The notes under the pieces were generated by a model, which saw nothing but the letters and a program-made list of their open reading frames with translations, had not been told where the DNA came from and ran no database searches. DNA of 64,000 bases from Lysobacter stagni (GTDB lineage Bacteria > Pseudomonadota > Gammaproteobacteria > Xanthomonadales > Xanthomonadaceae), in NCBI RefSeq assembly GCF_030053425.1, contig NZ_JASGBI010000001.1, positions 3,542,001 to 3,606,000 on the forward strand, in the 5' to 3' direction. The position numbers and the translations under genes are program-made. This document shows positions 19,035 through 28,773 of this stretch, in pieces; the stretch's first letter is position 1, and the number at the start of each line of letters is the position of its first letter.

Positions 19035-20477
19035 TCACGCCTGCGTACCGCCCACCGTCAGCTGGTCGATCAGCAGCGACGGCTGGCCGACGCCCACCGG
19101 GACGCTCTGGCCATCCTTGCCGCACACACCGACGCCTTCGTCCAGCGCGAGGTCGTGGCCGATCATCTTCACGCGCTGCATCGTCTCGGGGCCGTTTCCG
19201 ATCAGCGTGGCACCCTTCACCGGCGCGGTGATCTTTCCGTCCTCGATCAGATACGCCTCGGTCGCGGAGAACACGTACTTGCCGCTGGTGATGTCGACCT
19301 GGCCGCCGCCGAAGTTGACCGCGTACAGGCCCTTCTTCACCGAGCGGATCATCTCTTCCGGATCGTGCTGGCCGGCGAGCATGTAGGTGTTGGTCATGCG
19401 CGGCATCGGCAGGTGCGCGAACGATTCACGACGACCGTTGCCGGTGGGCGCCATGCCCATCAGGCGCGCGTTGAGCGTGTCCTGCATGTAGCCCACCAGC
19501 ATGCCATCCTCGATCAGCGTGGTGCAGTGGGTGGGTGTGCCTTCGTCGTCGACGTTGAGCGAACCGCGACGTCCGGCCAGCGTGCCGTCGTCGACGATGG
19601 TCACGCCCGGCGAAGCCACGCGCTGGCCGATGCGGCCGGCGTAGGTGGATGTGCCCTTGCGGTTGAAGTCGCCTTCCAGGCCATGGCCCACCGCTTCGTG
19701 CAGCAGCACGCCCGGCCAGCCGCTGCCCAGCACCACCGGCATCACGCCGGCCGGTGCGTCGATGGCTTCCAGGTTCACCAGCGCCTGGCGCAGTGCTTCG
19801 CGCGCCAGTCTTTCCGGCTTGTCGCCGTCGAGCAGTTCGGCGTAGCTGTAGCGCCCACCGCCGCCGGCGTAGCCGCTCTCGCGGCGACCGTTCTGCTCGA
19901 CGATGACCTGCACGTTCAGACGCACCAGCGGACGCACGTCGGCGGCAAGCACACCGTCGGTGCGCGCCACCAGCACGGTGTCCACGCCACCGGACAGGCT
20001 CACCATCACCTGCTGCACGCGCGGATCGGCCGCGCGCAGCAGCTTGTCGATGCGGCGCAGCGCTTCGACCTTGGCTTCGTTGGCGTAACCGTCGATGGGG
20101 TCTTCGGGCGCATAGAGCTCGCGGCCGCCGTTGCGCACCAGTGCGTGCGCGGGGTGCACGGAACCATCGCGCGCGATCGCACGCGCCGACTTCGAGGCCG
20201 ACAGCAGCGCCTGCGTGTTGATCTCGTCCGAATAGGCGAAGCCCGTCTTCTCGCCGCTGATCGCGCGCACGCCCACGCCCTGCTCGATGGAATGCGCACC
20301 GTCCTTGACGATGCCGTCCTCCACCGTCCAGCTCTCGCGGCGCGAATGCTGGAAATACAGGTCGCCGAAATCGACGCCGGGGCCCATCAGGGTGCCGAAC
20401 GTGCGCTCAAGGCCACCCGCGTCCAGGCCGGCGGGCAGCAGGAGGCGGGTTTCGGCGATCTGGATGGGCAGGGTCAT
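19035..20477 (-). CDS. tldD: metalloprotease TldD
   Basis: The catalytic subunit of the TldD/TldE protease, 480 residues (E. coli 481). The metal and active-site helix is intact: [20 protein letters not shown]. Further conserved stretches are GFAYSDEI near the N-terminus, [28 protein letters not shown] and the C-terminal [20 protein letters not shown]. The complex degrades small unfolded peptides and, in producers, processes modified peptides. It lies 165 bases downstream of yhdP on the same strand, in the order Maf(yhdE)-rng-yhdP-tldD found in E. coli. No peptide-antibiotic cluster is visible nearby, so a housekeeping role is likely. Confidence 0.96.
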   Translation of the reverse strand: MTLPIQIAETRLLLPAGLDAGGLERTFGTLMGPGVDFGDLYFQHSRRESWTVEDGIVKDGAHSIEQGVGVRAISGEKTGFAYSDEINTQALLSASKSARAIARDGSVHPAHALVRNGGRELYAPEDPIDGYANEAKVEALRRIDKLLRAADPRVQQVMVSLSGGVDTVLVARTDGVLAADVRPLVRLNVQVIVEQNGRRESGYAGGGGRYSYAELLDGDKPERLAREALRQALVNLEAIDAPAGVMPVVLGSGWPGVLLHEAVGHGLEGDFNRKGTSTYAGRIGQRVASPGVTIVDDGTLAGRRGSLNVDDEGTPTHCTTLIEDGMLVGYMQDTLNARLMGMAPTGNGRRESFAHLPMPRMTNTYMLAGQHDPEEMIRSVKKGLYAVNFGGGQVDITSGKYVFSATEAYLIEDGKITAPVKGATLIGNGPETMQRVKMIGHDLALDEGVGVCGKDGQSVPVGVGQPSLLIDQLTVGGTQA

Positions 20478-20642
20478 TCGCGGGGTGCTCTCGGGAAAGG
20501 GTCGGTGCCGCGCCGGTGGGGCCGGCGGGCGGACGTCCCATGCGGGACGGACGGCAAGTGGCCGTCATCGTGCATGAGATGGTGGCACAAGCGGCGAATC
20601 CAACCGGTGAGCGCGGGCCCGCGCCACCGATGCGCGCGCCGT

Positions 20643-23600
20643 TCAGCCCGACGGCGGTGAGGCCTCGGCCTCGGCGCGTCCCTGCTCGCTGCCCACCACC
20701 TCGACCTTGGGCTCCTTCCACGGTCCTGTGACGCGGTAGGTGCGGGAGGTCATCTGCCCCAGCGGGCGCTGCAGCACGGCGTTGGCCGCCGCGCCGATGG
20801 CCGCGCCGACCGGACCGCCGGCGATGGCCCCGGCCACGGTCAGCAGGTTGCCGGCCTTGGGGCGCACTTCGATGGTCTGGTCGAAGCTCTGCGCGCGCAG
20901 GTTGGCGCTGCCGCGTATGGCAATCGATGCGGCCGGGCCGTCGATCATCATGTCGTCGCTGTGCGCGGTGCCGTTGGCGAAGCGCACCGTTCCTCCGGCT
21001 TCGTTGAAGGCGAAGCCCTTGGAGAAGAAATCACGGAAGTCCAGCATCAGGCGGCGCGGCAACTGGGCCAGGCTGAGCAGGCCCAGCACGCGACCGGCGC
21101 CGGGCTCGACTTCGAGCAGCCGGCCGTCGCGGATCTTCGCCTCCAGACTGCCATCCAGCGTGGCCAGGTTGAACGCGGCCGGGCTCCCGGCCCACGCCGC
21201 GTCGAAATGCATCGTGCCGTTGCCGCCGGCCAGCTGCTGACCCATGCCGAAGCCCGACAGCATCTGCCCCAGGTCCTGGCTTTCGATGCGTACGTCCAGC
21301 GCCGTGCGTGCGACGTTGCCGCGCCCGGTCCAGTCGCCGGTCACGTCGATGTTCTGCTTGGGCGCGCGCATCTGCACCTGCGCGATGCGCATGCCGGTCG
21401 CGGTCGGCTGCGTGCGCAGCTTCGCTTCGCCCAGGTGCGCGTCGGACACGCGCAGGTCGGCGATGTCGATGGTGAGCGGCGGAATCTTCGCCGGATTGAA
21501 CGGATCCTCCGCTGGCGCCACGGGTGCGGCGGCATCGGTTGCGGCTGACGCTGCAGCCCGCTTGGGCGCGCGCCAGTACATGCGGTCGAAGCGGCCGGCG
21601 ATGGCCGCGCCTTCGGCCGCGGGAATGAGCACCGCGCCCTGCAGCGCCGCACCTTCGGCCTGCACCGCGGTCGCGCCCTGCGGCGCGGGCACCACCACCA
21701 GGTGCGTGTCGGGAAACACGCCGCCCAGCAGATTCAGGCGCTGCGCGGTGACATCGATGCGTTGCAGTGTCAGGCCATTGCCGCCGTCGCCGTGCAACAG
21801 CCCGATCCAGTCGATCGCGTCCAGGCTGGCGGCACGCCCGGTCGCGACCAGCCCACGCGCGGGCGGCACGTCATCGACATGATTGCTGCCCAGCGCCAGG
21901 CGGATGCCCGTCCGGCTCGCACCCATCGAGTCGGTGGTGCTGCGTGCGCGCACCGCGATCACGCTGCCCAGGTTCACGCGCACATCGCCACTACCCATCG
22001 GCAACGGCGTTTCCACCGACGTGGCCAGCGCGTCGCCAGCAGCCTTGCGCAGCGGCGCAGGTAGATCCAGCGCGGTGCCGACCAGATTGGTCTGCAACTG
22101 CAGCAGCGTCGGCGCGGTCTTGCCGGGCGCGGCCTTGGGAATGGCGATCCCCACCGTCCACGCCGAACGCCCGCTCACGTGCGGCTTCAGCCACGCCAGC
22201 TCCGGTGCCCGATCCAGCAGTTCGGGCGCCGACATCTGCGCGTCGAGTCCGGCTTCGAACACGTTGCCCTTGTCGCGCACGTAAGCCTCGCCCGCGCGCA
22301 GCGACAGCGAGCCCGGCTGTCCTTCGTGCCGCACCTTGAGGTTGTCGGCACGGAACCCGCCGCGACCGTATTCCGCACGGCCATTGACCTGGTCGAACGC
22401 CAGCTTCCAGCGCGGATCGGCCAGCTTGGCGTCCTTGAGTTCGACGGTGCCGTCGATCGACGTCGTCGCCCCCGTATGCAGCGGCATGTTCATGGCGAAA
22501 CCGACCTTGGCCGGCCCGCTCGCGCTGATGCTCCGGAGCGTGTCGCCGTGTTCCTTCTGCAGCGGACTCTCGCGCAGCAGCTGCACCAGTTGCTGCGCGT
22601 CCGCAACGCCCTGCGCCTGCACGGTGAGCGCACCGTCGCGGTAGTGATCGATCGCCGCGTGCACCTGCTGGACGCCGACGCCCGCCAGGCGCCCCTGCCC
22701 GTCCACGGTGAATCCGTCCGCGATGAAGGCGACGTTGGCGTTGAGCCCTTCCATCGCCGGCCAGTCGGGCTGGAACTTGACGGAAGCGTTGTCCAGACGC
22801 GCGCGCGCTTCGAACAGGCCGTTGCGATCGCGGAAAGGCCAGTCGTCCAGGTCGCCGGACACGACCGCGTGACCGTCGAGGAGGCGACCGCCGACCAATG
22901 CGTTGTCGAGCCATTCGACCACGCGAGGCGGCATGAGGTGACGGATCCAGAAGCCCTTTGCGGCCGGCACCTGGGTTTCGTCGATGTCGGCGGCGATGTC
23001 GATCCACGGACGCGTGCCGTCGCCCTGCCACCACAGACCGCCACGCGCACGCACACCGAAGTTCTCGCCCTTCACGTGCAGGTCCGAGGTGCCCACGCGC
23101 CAGCCGGCACCCTCGCGCCAGCCGCCGACCGAACCGTGCAGCGACACCGCGTGCGTCACGCCAAAGCCGCTGGGCCAGTCGAAACGCATGGGCGAGGACG
23201 GATCGAGCTGCAGCATGAAGCCGTCCGCGTCGCCGTCGAATTCGCCTGCCAGGCCATTGAGGCCGGGTGCGTTGCCGACGGCGCCGAATCCGAACGAGGC
23301 GATGCGGGCATGCGCGCGCATCGCACCGCCGCGCACGCCGGCGACTTCGATGCGCTGCAGCGATGCCTGCGGCCGTGTGTTCTGCAACCACACCCGCAGA
23401 CCCGGCGCGAGACGGTCGCTCAACGCCGCTGCGGCCAGCAGCGGACCGGCATCGATGCGGTCGGCCAGCAGCGCGAAGCGCTCGCCGCCCGCCACGGCCA
23501 GTCCGTCGAGTTTCTGCGGCAGGCCGGTGCTGTCGATGCGCAGCTTCGGCGCGTCCGCACGCCAGCCGCCATCGATGATCTGCCAGCGCGCGAGCGCCTC

Positions 23601-24497
23601 CACGCGCGAGAACGCGACGCGCGGCACCGCACCGCTCTCAAGCGCGGCACCGCGCAGACCGACGCGCTCGAGCGCGACGTCGGCCAGCACGCGGGTGATG
23701 CGATGGCCGCGCAGGTCGGCCCAGGCTTCGGCGCGTCCCTGTCCGGACTCGCTGCCGATGCCGGCGATCTGCAGCAGCGGCGACCACGCGGCCAGGTCGG
23801 CGCGACGCGCGCCCACGTAAGCGCGGCCGTCGCCCTGCTTGCGGTCGAAATCGAGCACCGCATACAACGGCGACGAGGCCGCGCCCGGTACGCCGTCGCT
23901 GGGCCAGGCGCGCACACCGGCGCGCACGCGCGGGCCATCCACGCGCAGGCGCATGTCGATGCGTGGAATGCGCGCGTCCAGACCGAACGCCGGCGCGATG
24001 ACGCGCAGCTTGCCGCCGATCACCTGCAACTCGCCCAGACCCTCCAGCGCGGACAGCGGATCGCGCTGCGCGGGTTGCTCCTGGCCCGGCAGGCCCCGTA
24101 CTTTCCAGCGGCCGTCGTCGGCACGTTCGAGCGTGAGATCCAGATCGCGCAGGCGCAGTTCGGAGAACGCATGGCCCGGCAACAGGCCCGCGTAGACGGC
24201 CACCAGCATCTCCGCGTCGCCCACGGTGAATGCCTGGTTTCCCGCGCCCACGCGCAGGTTGTCCAGACGCAGCAGCGGGCCGCGTCGCGTCCACGCCGTC
24301 TCGACACGATCGAACGTCACAGGCCGGCCGGCGCGCTCGCTCAACCATGCCGCGATGCGCTGCGGATTGCTCTCGGCCAGCGGCAATACCTGGCTGGCCA
24401 ACGCCAGCAGCAGCGCGACCAGCACCAGCGAAAGTGCGATGGCGTAGGCCACCCCGCGACGGGCCAGGCGCATGCGGCGGCGCAGCGGCGTTGGCAT
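20643..24497 (-). CDS. yhdP: YhdP family AsmA-like phospholipid transport protein
   Basis: A 1284-residue envelope protein of the YhdP/TIGR02099 family, with DUF3971 and AsmA-like regions. An N-terminal transmembrane anchor (VAYAIALSLVLVALLLALAS) is followed by a very long beta-rich periplasmic body, thought to form a hydrophobic groove carrying phospholipid to the outer membrane together with TamB and YdbH. The N-terminal phrases ISxWLSERAGRPVTF-like (AAWLSERAGRPVTFDRVE) and the C-terminal GGPVGAAIGAAANAVLQRPL plus TYRVTGPWKEPKVEV are typical. Start at 24497: GGAG lies seven bases upstream. Length matches E. coli YhdP (1266). Confidence 0.93.
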   Translation of the reverse strand: MPTPLRRRMRLARRGVAYAIALSLVLVALLLALASQVLPLAESNPQRIAAWLSERAGRPVTFDRVETAWTRRGPLLRLDNLRVGAGNQAFTVGDAEMLVAVYAGLLPGHAFSELRLRDLDLTLERADDGRWKVRGLPGQEQPAQRDPLSALEGLGELQVIGGKLRVIAPAFGLDARIPRIDMRLRVDGPRVRAGVRAWPSDGVPGAASSPLYAVLDFDRKQGDGRAYVGARRADLAAWSPLLQIAGIGSESGQGRAEAWADLRGHRITRVLADVALERVGLRGAALESGAVPRVAFSRVEALARWQIIDGGWRADAPKLRIDSTGLPQKLDGLAVAGGERFALLADRIDAGPLLAAAALSDRLAPGLRVWLQNTRPQASLQRIEVAGVRGGAMRAHARIASFGFGAVGNAPGLNGLAGEFDGDADGFMLQLDPSSPMRFDWPSGFGVTHAVSLHGSVGGWREGAGWRVGTSDLHVKGENFGVRARGGLWWQGDGTRPWIDIAADIDETQVPAAKGFWIRHLMPPRVVEWLDNALVGGRLLDGHAVVSGDLDDWPFRDRNGLFEARARLDNASVKFQPDWPAMEGLNANVAFIADGFTVDGQGRLAGVGVQQVHAAIDHYRDGALTVQAQGVADAQQLVQLLRESPLQKEHGDTLRSISASGPAKVGFAMNMPLHTGATTSIDGTVELKDAKLADPRWKLAFDQVNGRAEYGRGGFRADNLKVRHEGQPGSLSLRAGEAYVRDKGNVFEAGLDAQMSAPELLDRAPELAWLKPHVSGRSAWTVGIAIPKAAPGKTAPTLLQLQTNLVGTALDLPAPLRKAAGDALATSVETPLPMGSGDVRVNLGSVIAVRARSTTDSMGASRTGIRLALGSNHVDDVPPARGLVATGRAASLDAIDWIGLLHGDGGNGLTLQRIDVTAQRLNLLGGVFPDTHLVVVPAPQGATAVQAEGAALQGAVLIPAAEGAAIAGRFDRMYWRAPKRAAASAATDAAAPVAPAEDPFNPAKIPPLTIDIADLRVSDAHLGEAKLRTQPTATGMRIAQVQMRAPKQNIDVTGDWTGRGNVARTALDVRIESQDLGQMLSGFGMGQQLAGGNGTMHFDAAWAGSPAAFNLATLDGSLEAKIRDGRLLEVEPGAGRVLGLLSLAQLPRRLMLDFRDFFSKGFAFNEAGGTVRFANGTAHSDDMMIDGPAASIAIRGSANLRAQSFDQTIEVRPKAGNLLTVAGAIAGGPVGAAIGAAANAVLQRPLGQMTSRTYRVTGPWKEPKVEVVGSEQGRAEAEASPPSG

Positions 24498-24593
24498 CAG
24501 CGCGCTCCGCCGGTGATCAGAACTTGGCTACGCGAACGCGCGCAAACCATCTCGCGCTTGCGGATCACGAAGCCCGGATTTCGGATCACGGCT

Positions 24594-26087
24594 TTACAGC
24601 AGAACGACATCGAACTGCTCCTGCGCGTACTGGTCGTCCGCCTGGAAGCGGATCGACTTGCCCAGGAATTCCTCCAGCTCCGCCACGGCCGCCGACTCTT
24701 CATCGGTGATGCGCGCGACGACCTTCGACGAGGCGATCACCATCAACCGCTGCGCGTCGAACTGACGCACCTGCCGGACGATGTCGCGGAAAATCTCGTA
24801 CGTCACCGTTTCCGGTGTCTTCAACGTGCCGCGCCCGCCGCATTCGTGACACGGCTCGCTGAGCTGGCGCTCCAGGCTTTCGGTGGTGCGCTTGCGCGTC
24901 ATCTCCACCAGGCCCAGCGGCGAGAACTCGTACACCGTGGTCTTGGCGTGGTCGCGCGCGAGCGACTTCTCCAGCTGCCGCAGCACCTGGCGCTTGTGCT
25001 CGGCATCGGTCATGTCGATGAAGTCGATGATGATGATGCCGCCCAGGTTGCGCAGGCGCAGCTGGCGCGCCACCGACTGCGCCGCTTCGAGGTTGGTGCG
25101 GTACACCGTCTCCTCGAGGTTGCGCTGGCCGAGGAACGAGCCGGTGTTGATGTCCACCGTCGTCATCGCTTCGGTCTGGTCGATGACCAGGTAGCCGCCG
25201 GACTTGAGCGGCACTTCCTTGTCCAGCGCGCGCTGGATCTCATCCTCGACGCCATACAGGTCGAAAATGGGGCGCGCGCCGGTGTAGTGCTCGATCTTCT
25301 CGTCCAGGCCGGGCATGTACTGCGCCGCGAACACGCGCAGGCGCTCGCAGGTCTCGCGCGAGTCCACGCGCACCTTCTCCACGTCCTTGCGCATGAGGTC
25401 GCGCACGGCGCGCATGGGCAGGTTGAGATCCTCGTACACGCGCTCGCCGACGCGCGCGCTGCGTGCACGCTCCTCGATCAGCCCCCACACGCGGCCCAGG
25501 TACGCCACGTCCTCGCCCAGTTGTTCTTCCGGCTGGCCTTCGGCGTTGGTGCGCACGATGTAGCCGTGGCCATCGCCGGCGGGAGCGAAGGACGTGATGT
25601 GGTTCTTCAGGCGGGCGCGCTCGGCTTCGTCCTCGATGCGCGCCGACACCCCCACCACGCGCGTGCGCGGCAGCAGCACCAGGTAGCGCGAAGGGATGCT
25701 CAGCTGCGTGGTCAGGCGCGCGCCCTTGCTGCCGATCGGGTCCTTGACCACCTGCACGATGATCTCCTGGCCTTCGCGCAGGAGTTCGGCGATGGGGCGC
25801 GTCGGCGTGGGCGGCAGCGGGGCCTCCTCGCCTTCGCTCTCGCCCTCGGCCACGGGCGTGGGCTTGACGATGTCGGCCGCATGCAGGAACGCGGCGCGCT
25901 CCAGGCCGATCTCGACGAAGGCCGCCTGCATGCCGGGCATCACCCGCTGCACCTTGCCCTTGTAGATGTTGCCCACCACGCCGCGACGCCAGCCGCGTTC
26001 GATGTGCAGTTCCTGCAGCATGCCGTTCTCGACGACGGCGACGCGGGTCTCGCGCGGGGTGACGTTTACAAGGATCTCTTCGCTCAC
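24594..26087 (-). CDS. rng: ribonuclease G
   Basis: A 497-residue RNase G (E. coli 489), an endonuclease that matures the 5' end of 16S rRNA and decays some mRNAs. An S1 domain occupies about residues 39-128 ([20 protein letters not shown]). The catalytic DNase-I-like subdomain holds the two metal aspartates in [11 protein letters not shown] and [22 protein letters not shown] carries the cysteine pair that links subunits through zinc. The long acidic C-terminal scaffold of RNase E is absent, which separates it from Rne. The start overlaps the stop of the Maf gene by four bases (ATGA). Confidence 0.97.
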   Translation of the reverse strand: MSEEILVNVTPRETRVAVVENGMLQELHIERGWRRGVVGNIYKGKVQRVMPGMQAAFVEIGLERAAFLHAADIVKPTPVAEGESEGEEAPLPPTPTRPIAELLREGQEIIVQVVKDPIGSKGARLTTQLSIPSRYLVLLPRTRVVGVSARIEDEAERARLKNHITSFAPAGDGHGYIVRTNAEGQPEEQLGEDVAYLGRVWGLIEERARSARVGERVYEDLNLPMRAVRDLMRKDVEKVRVDSRETCERLRVFAAQYMPGLDEKIEHYTGARPIFDLYGVEDEIQRALDKEVPLKSGGYLVIDQTEAMTTVDINTGSFLGQRNLEETVYRTNLEAAQSVARQLRLRNLGGIIIIDFIDMTDAEHKRQVLRQLEKSLARDHAKTTVYEFSPLGLVEMTRKRTTESLERQLSEPCHECGGRGTLKTPETVTYEIFRDIVRQVRQFDAQRLMVIASSKVVARITDEESAAVAELEEFLGKSIRFQADDQYAQEQFDVVLL

Positions 26088-26668
26088 TTCACCACCCCGA
26101 ACTCGCGCAGCAGCGTGGCCGTCTCGTACAGCGGCAGCCCCATGACACCGGAATAGCTGCCGGACAGTCGGGTGGTGAAGGCCTCGGCGAGGCCCTGGAT
26201 GGCGTAGGCGCCGGCGCGGCCGTGCGGCTCGCCGCTGGCGACGTAGGCGTCGATCTGCGTCGGGGTCAGTTCGGCGAAGGTCACTTCCGACACCGACACC
26301 GCCTGCGCTTCGCGCGCGGGCGAGACCACCGACACGGCGGAGATGACCTGGTGGGTACGGCCCGACAGCCGGCGCAGCATGGCCGCGGCATCGGCATCGT
26401 CGGCCGGCTTGCCGAAGACCTCACCGTCCAGCACCACTTCGGTGTCCGACCCCAGCACGACCGCGGCCGGGTTGCCGACCACGCGCAGCAGTCCGGCGCC
26501 GGCCTTCTCGCGGGCGACGCGGCGCACGTAGTCCTCGGGGGGTTCTCCGGGTTGCGGATGCTCCGGAATATCGATGTCGAGGACGCCGAATTCGGCACCG
26601 GGCTGGCCCGACAGGAGTCGGCCCAGCAATTCGTGACGGCGGGGGGATTTGGAGGCGAGATACAGCAT
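26084..26668 (-). CDS. Maf family nucleotide pyrophosphatase (YhdE-like, dTTP/UTP)
   Basis: A 194-residue Maf protein, which hydrolyses the alpha-beta phosphate bond of non-canonical or specific nucleoside triphosphates. The N-terminal [12 protein letters not shown] holds the phosphate-binding Ser and Arg. [20 protein letters not shown] and [16 protein letters not shown] follow, and [16 protein letters not shown] supplies the base-recognition loop. Gene order with rng and the GEPxxxAGAY...G phrase fit the YhdE (dTTPase/UTPase) branch rather than the m7GTPase branch. First gene of the Maf-rng-yhdP-tldD run. Confidence 0.94.
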   Translation of the reverse strand: MLYLASKSPRRHELLGRLLSGQPGAEFGVLDIDIPEHPQPGEPPEDYVRRVAREKAGAGLLRVVGNPAAVVLGSDTEVVLDGEVFGKPADDADAAAMLRRLSGRTHQVISAVSVVSPAREAQAVSVSEVTFAELTPTQIDAYVASGEPHGRAGAYAIQGLAEAFTTRLSGSYSGVMGLPLYETATLLREFGVVK

Positions 26669-26813
26669 CGGCGAAGCATAACCCGCACTGACTGGAGCAC
26701 CGAACGGGCATCATCGGTAACCCCGACCGGGCTCACGAATCGTTCACCGGATCGCCAAGACCCTAGGGCCCGTCGCGGACGGCCGGCCCTTCATACCCCC
26801 AAGAGGAGTTGTC

Positions 26814-27563
26814 ATGCCCCAGCTGTCGCCCCGCACCACCTTGCGCCCGCTCGTCCTTGCCGCTGCCCTCGCCTTCGGAGCCCTGCCCGCCGTGAGCCCC
26901 GCCCAGACCACGCCCTACGTCGCCACCGATGGCACGCTGCTGTCCGTGTCGGCCCAGGCCGAGGCGCGACGCGCGCCGGACATCGCCACCCTGTCCACCG
27001 GCGTGGTGACCCAGGCCGCGGACGCCAACGCCGCCATGCGCGCCAACGCCGAGCAGATGGCCAAGGTGGTCGCGGCGATCAAGGCCGCCGGCATCGCCGA
27101 GCGCGACGTGCAGACCAGCGGTGTCAACCTCAACCCGCAGTACAAGTACGTCGAGAACCAGTCGCCGACCATCACCGGCTACCAGGCGATCAACAACGTC
27201 AACATCGTCGTGCGCGACATCGCGAAGCTGGGCAAGATCCTGGACGCGCTGGTCGCCACCGGTGCCAACCAGATCAACGGCCCCACCTTCGACCTGGACG
27301 ATGCGAAGAAGGACGCGGCCTACGACGAAGCGCGCCGCGCGGCGGTCGAGAAGGCCCAGGCCCGCGCCGAGATGTACGCCAAGACGCTGGGCAAGAAGGT
27401 GCGCCGCATCGTCAGCATCAGCGAGGGCGGCAGCTTCGCCCCGCCGCGCCCGATGCCGATGATGGCCATGAAGGCGATGGATCGCATGGAATCCACGCCG
27501 ATCTCACCGGGTGAAAACACCTTGTCGGTCAGCATCGACGTGGTGTTCGAACTCGGAAACTGA
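26814..27563 (+). CDS. SIMPL domain (DUF541/YggE-like) periplasmic protein
   Basis: A 249-residue exported protein. The signal peptide runs to about residue 30 (LRPLVLAAALAFGALPAVSPAQ). The mature part is one SIMPL domain: LSVSAQAEARRAPDIATLS, GVVTQAADANAAMRAN, the motif IAERDVQTSGVNLNPQY, and a C-terminal strand TLSVSIDVVFELGN. Relatives such as YggE are linked to oxidative-stress tolerance, though the mechanism is unknown. GAGG lies seven bases before the ATG. A 60-residue gene follows after three bases, probably cotranscribed, with a strong terminator beyond. Confidence 0.92.
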   Translation: MPQLSPRTTLRPLVLAAALAFGALPAVSPAQTTPYVATDGTLLSVSAQAEARRAPDIATLSTGVVTQAADANAAMRANAEQMAKVVAAIKAAGIAERDVQTSGVNLNPQYKYVENQSPTITGYQAINNVNIVVRDIAKLGKILDALVATGANQINGPTFDLDDAKKDAAYDEARRAAVEKAQARAEMYAKTLGKKVRRIVSISEGGSFAPPRPMPMMAMKAMDRMESTPISPGENTLSVSIDVVFELGN

Positions 27564-27566
27564 TCC

Positions 27567-27749
27567 ATGTCGAAGTCCGGCAAGACCGCTCCGCCCGCAC
27601 CCGATCCCCGGCCCGGCCGCAATCCGGGTTATCCCGAGCCCGCGCCGCGCGATCGCGAGGATGCGCAACACCCGCATCCGAAACACAAGCCCGACCCGGA
27701 CGAAGGCGGGCTTGGACGCGAGCCGGAGCACCCGCCGGAACCGGACTGA
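27567..27749 (+). CDS. Pro-rich hydrophilic hypothetical protein (60 aa)
   Basis: A small, highly charged, proline-rich frame (MSKSGKTAPPAPDPRPGRNP, later HPHPKHKPDPDEGG). It starts three bases past the SIMPL gene stop and ends 23 bases before a strong terminator, so it fits exactly inside that transcript. Composition suggests a disordered cytosolic peptide. I recognise no family; the position is the main argument that it is real. Confidence 0.55.
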   Translation: MSKSGKTAPPAPDPRPGRNPGYPEPAPRDREDAQHPHPKHKPDPDEGGLGREPEHPPEPD

Positions 27750-27772
27750 TCACCGCGCCATACGCAACACGC

Positions 27773-27805
27773 AACGGGCCCGCACTGCGGGCCCGTTTCT
27801 TTTTC
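27773..27805 (+). terminator. strong rho-independent terminator
   Basis: A perfect 11-bp stem, AACGGGCCCGC / GCGGGCCCGTT, with a three-base loop, is followed by TTCTTTTT. It closes the SIMPL/60-residue transcript. Confidence 0.9.
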
Positions 27806-27883
27806 CGCGATCGTTCGCAACGTGCAACCCCGCCGCGCTTCCTCAGGCGTTTGCCGCCAGTGCACACCACAGGAGGCATTGCC

Positions 27884-28561
27884 ATGGCCCATGCACACGC
27901 GCTTCCGTTTCCCGCACACGCACACGCACGCGAATCGCTTGATGCCACCCGCATCGCGGCCAACGCGGGCACCATGCTGGTCAACGCCGCGCTGATCCTG
28001 CTCCTGCTCGTTCCGTTGACGGAGCGCATCGCGGCGCCCACATCGAAGGTCGACGACGTGATCACCCTCTTCGACATCCCGCCGAAGAAGGATCCACCCA
28101 AGCGGCAGGAGGTGGAGATCGTCCGTGAACCGCCGAAGCCCTCGGCAACGCCGACGCCGCGCCCGCAGCCGCAGGTCGTTGCCGTCGAGCAGCCCGTCGT
28201 GGATGCGCAGCCCGGCGACATCGCCGTCGAAGCGGCGGAGGTCACCGGCGAAACGTTGACCACGCTGGATCCGCAGCCGCCGCCGGCCGGCACGCAGTTG
28301 CAGGCGCTGCAATCGCCACCGCCGCCGTATCCGGGCCAGGCCATGCGCGAAGGACTGCGCGGCGTGGTCGAGCTGGAAATCCTCGTCGGCATCGACGGCC
28401 GCCCGCTCGAAGTGCGCGTGGTGCGCAGCAGCGGTCATCGCTTGCTCGATCAGGCCGCCCTGCGCACCGTGCGCACGAAGTGGATGTTCCAGCCGGCCAT
28501 GCGCAACGGCCAGCCGGTGCAGGCACTGGGGCGCGTGCCAATCGAGTTCACGCTGCAGTGA
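27884..28561 (+). CDS. energy transducer TonB family protein
   Basis: A 225-residue protein. It has a His/Ala-rich cytosolic start (MAHAHALPFPAHAHA), one membrane anchor (AGTMLVNAALILLLLVPLTE), and a proline-rich periplasmic span (PPKKDPPKRQ, RPQPQVV). A C-terminal TonB domain follows (YPGQAMREGLRGVVELEILV then SSGHRLLDQAALRTVR and W.FQPA). TonB proteins pass proton-motive force from ExbB/ExbD to outer-membrane receptors; no exbBD or receptor is adjacent, so this is an orphan paralogue. I start at the ATG at 27884, seven bases after AGGAGG. Confidence 0.9.
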   Translation: MAHAHALPFPAHAHARESLDATRIAANAGTMLVNAALILLLLVPLTERIAAPTSKVDDVITLFDIPPKKDPPKRQEVEIVREPPKPSATPTPRPQPQVVAVEQPVVDAQPGDIAVEAAEVTGETLTTLDPQPPPAGTQLQALQSPPPPYPGQAMREGLRGVVELEILVGIDGRPLEVRVVRSSGHRLLDQAALRTVRTKWMFQPAMRNGQPVQALGRVPIEFTLQ

Positions 28562-28590
28562 TCGTTACGCGATTCGCTGAAGTAGACATC

Positions 28591-28614
28591 GGGAGCCCGC
28601 GGATGCGGGCTCCC
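28591..28614 (+). terminator. hairpin after the TonB-like gene
   Basis: A perfect 10-bp stem (GGGAGCCCGC / GCGGGCTCCC) with loop GGAT lies 29 bases after the TonB stop. No T-run follows, so termination efficiency is uncertain. The rest of the gap to 28773 holds no convincing gene; it is comparatively AT-rich and probably contains the autotransporter promoter. Confidence 0.65.
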
Positions 28615-28773
28615 AACTTGCATGTTCGATGACACAAATCCGCAAGGAAAGATTCGCGTTTATCGATTCCTGGAACGTACCCAGACTCTCGTGTGGCCCG
28701 GAGCATCTCTCGCACTCGCGCAGAACCGCCTCGAATGGATGGCCACCGTGTTCGATCAAACCAGGAATGATTC

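Noticed and set aside
16785..20477. Peptide-antibiotic (microcin-like) biosynthesis cluster around tldD and pmbA
   Set aside because: No precursor peptide, cyclodehydratase or exporter is adjacent; the neighbours are housekeeping genes.
22179..26156. 1325-codon open frame antisense to yhdP and rng
   Set aside because: High GC leaves long antisense frames; the His/Arg/Gln-rich translation has no domain, while the opposite strand encodes clear yhdP and rng.
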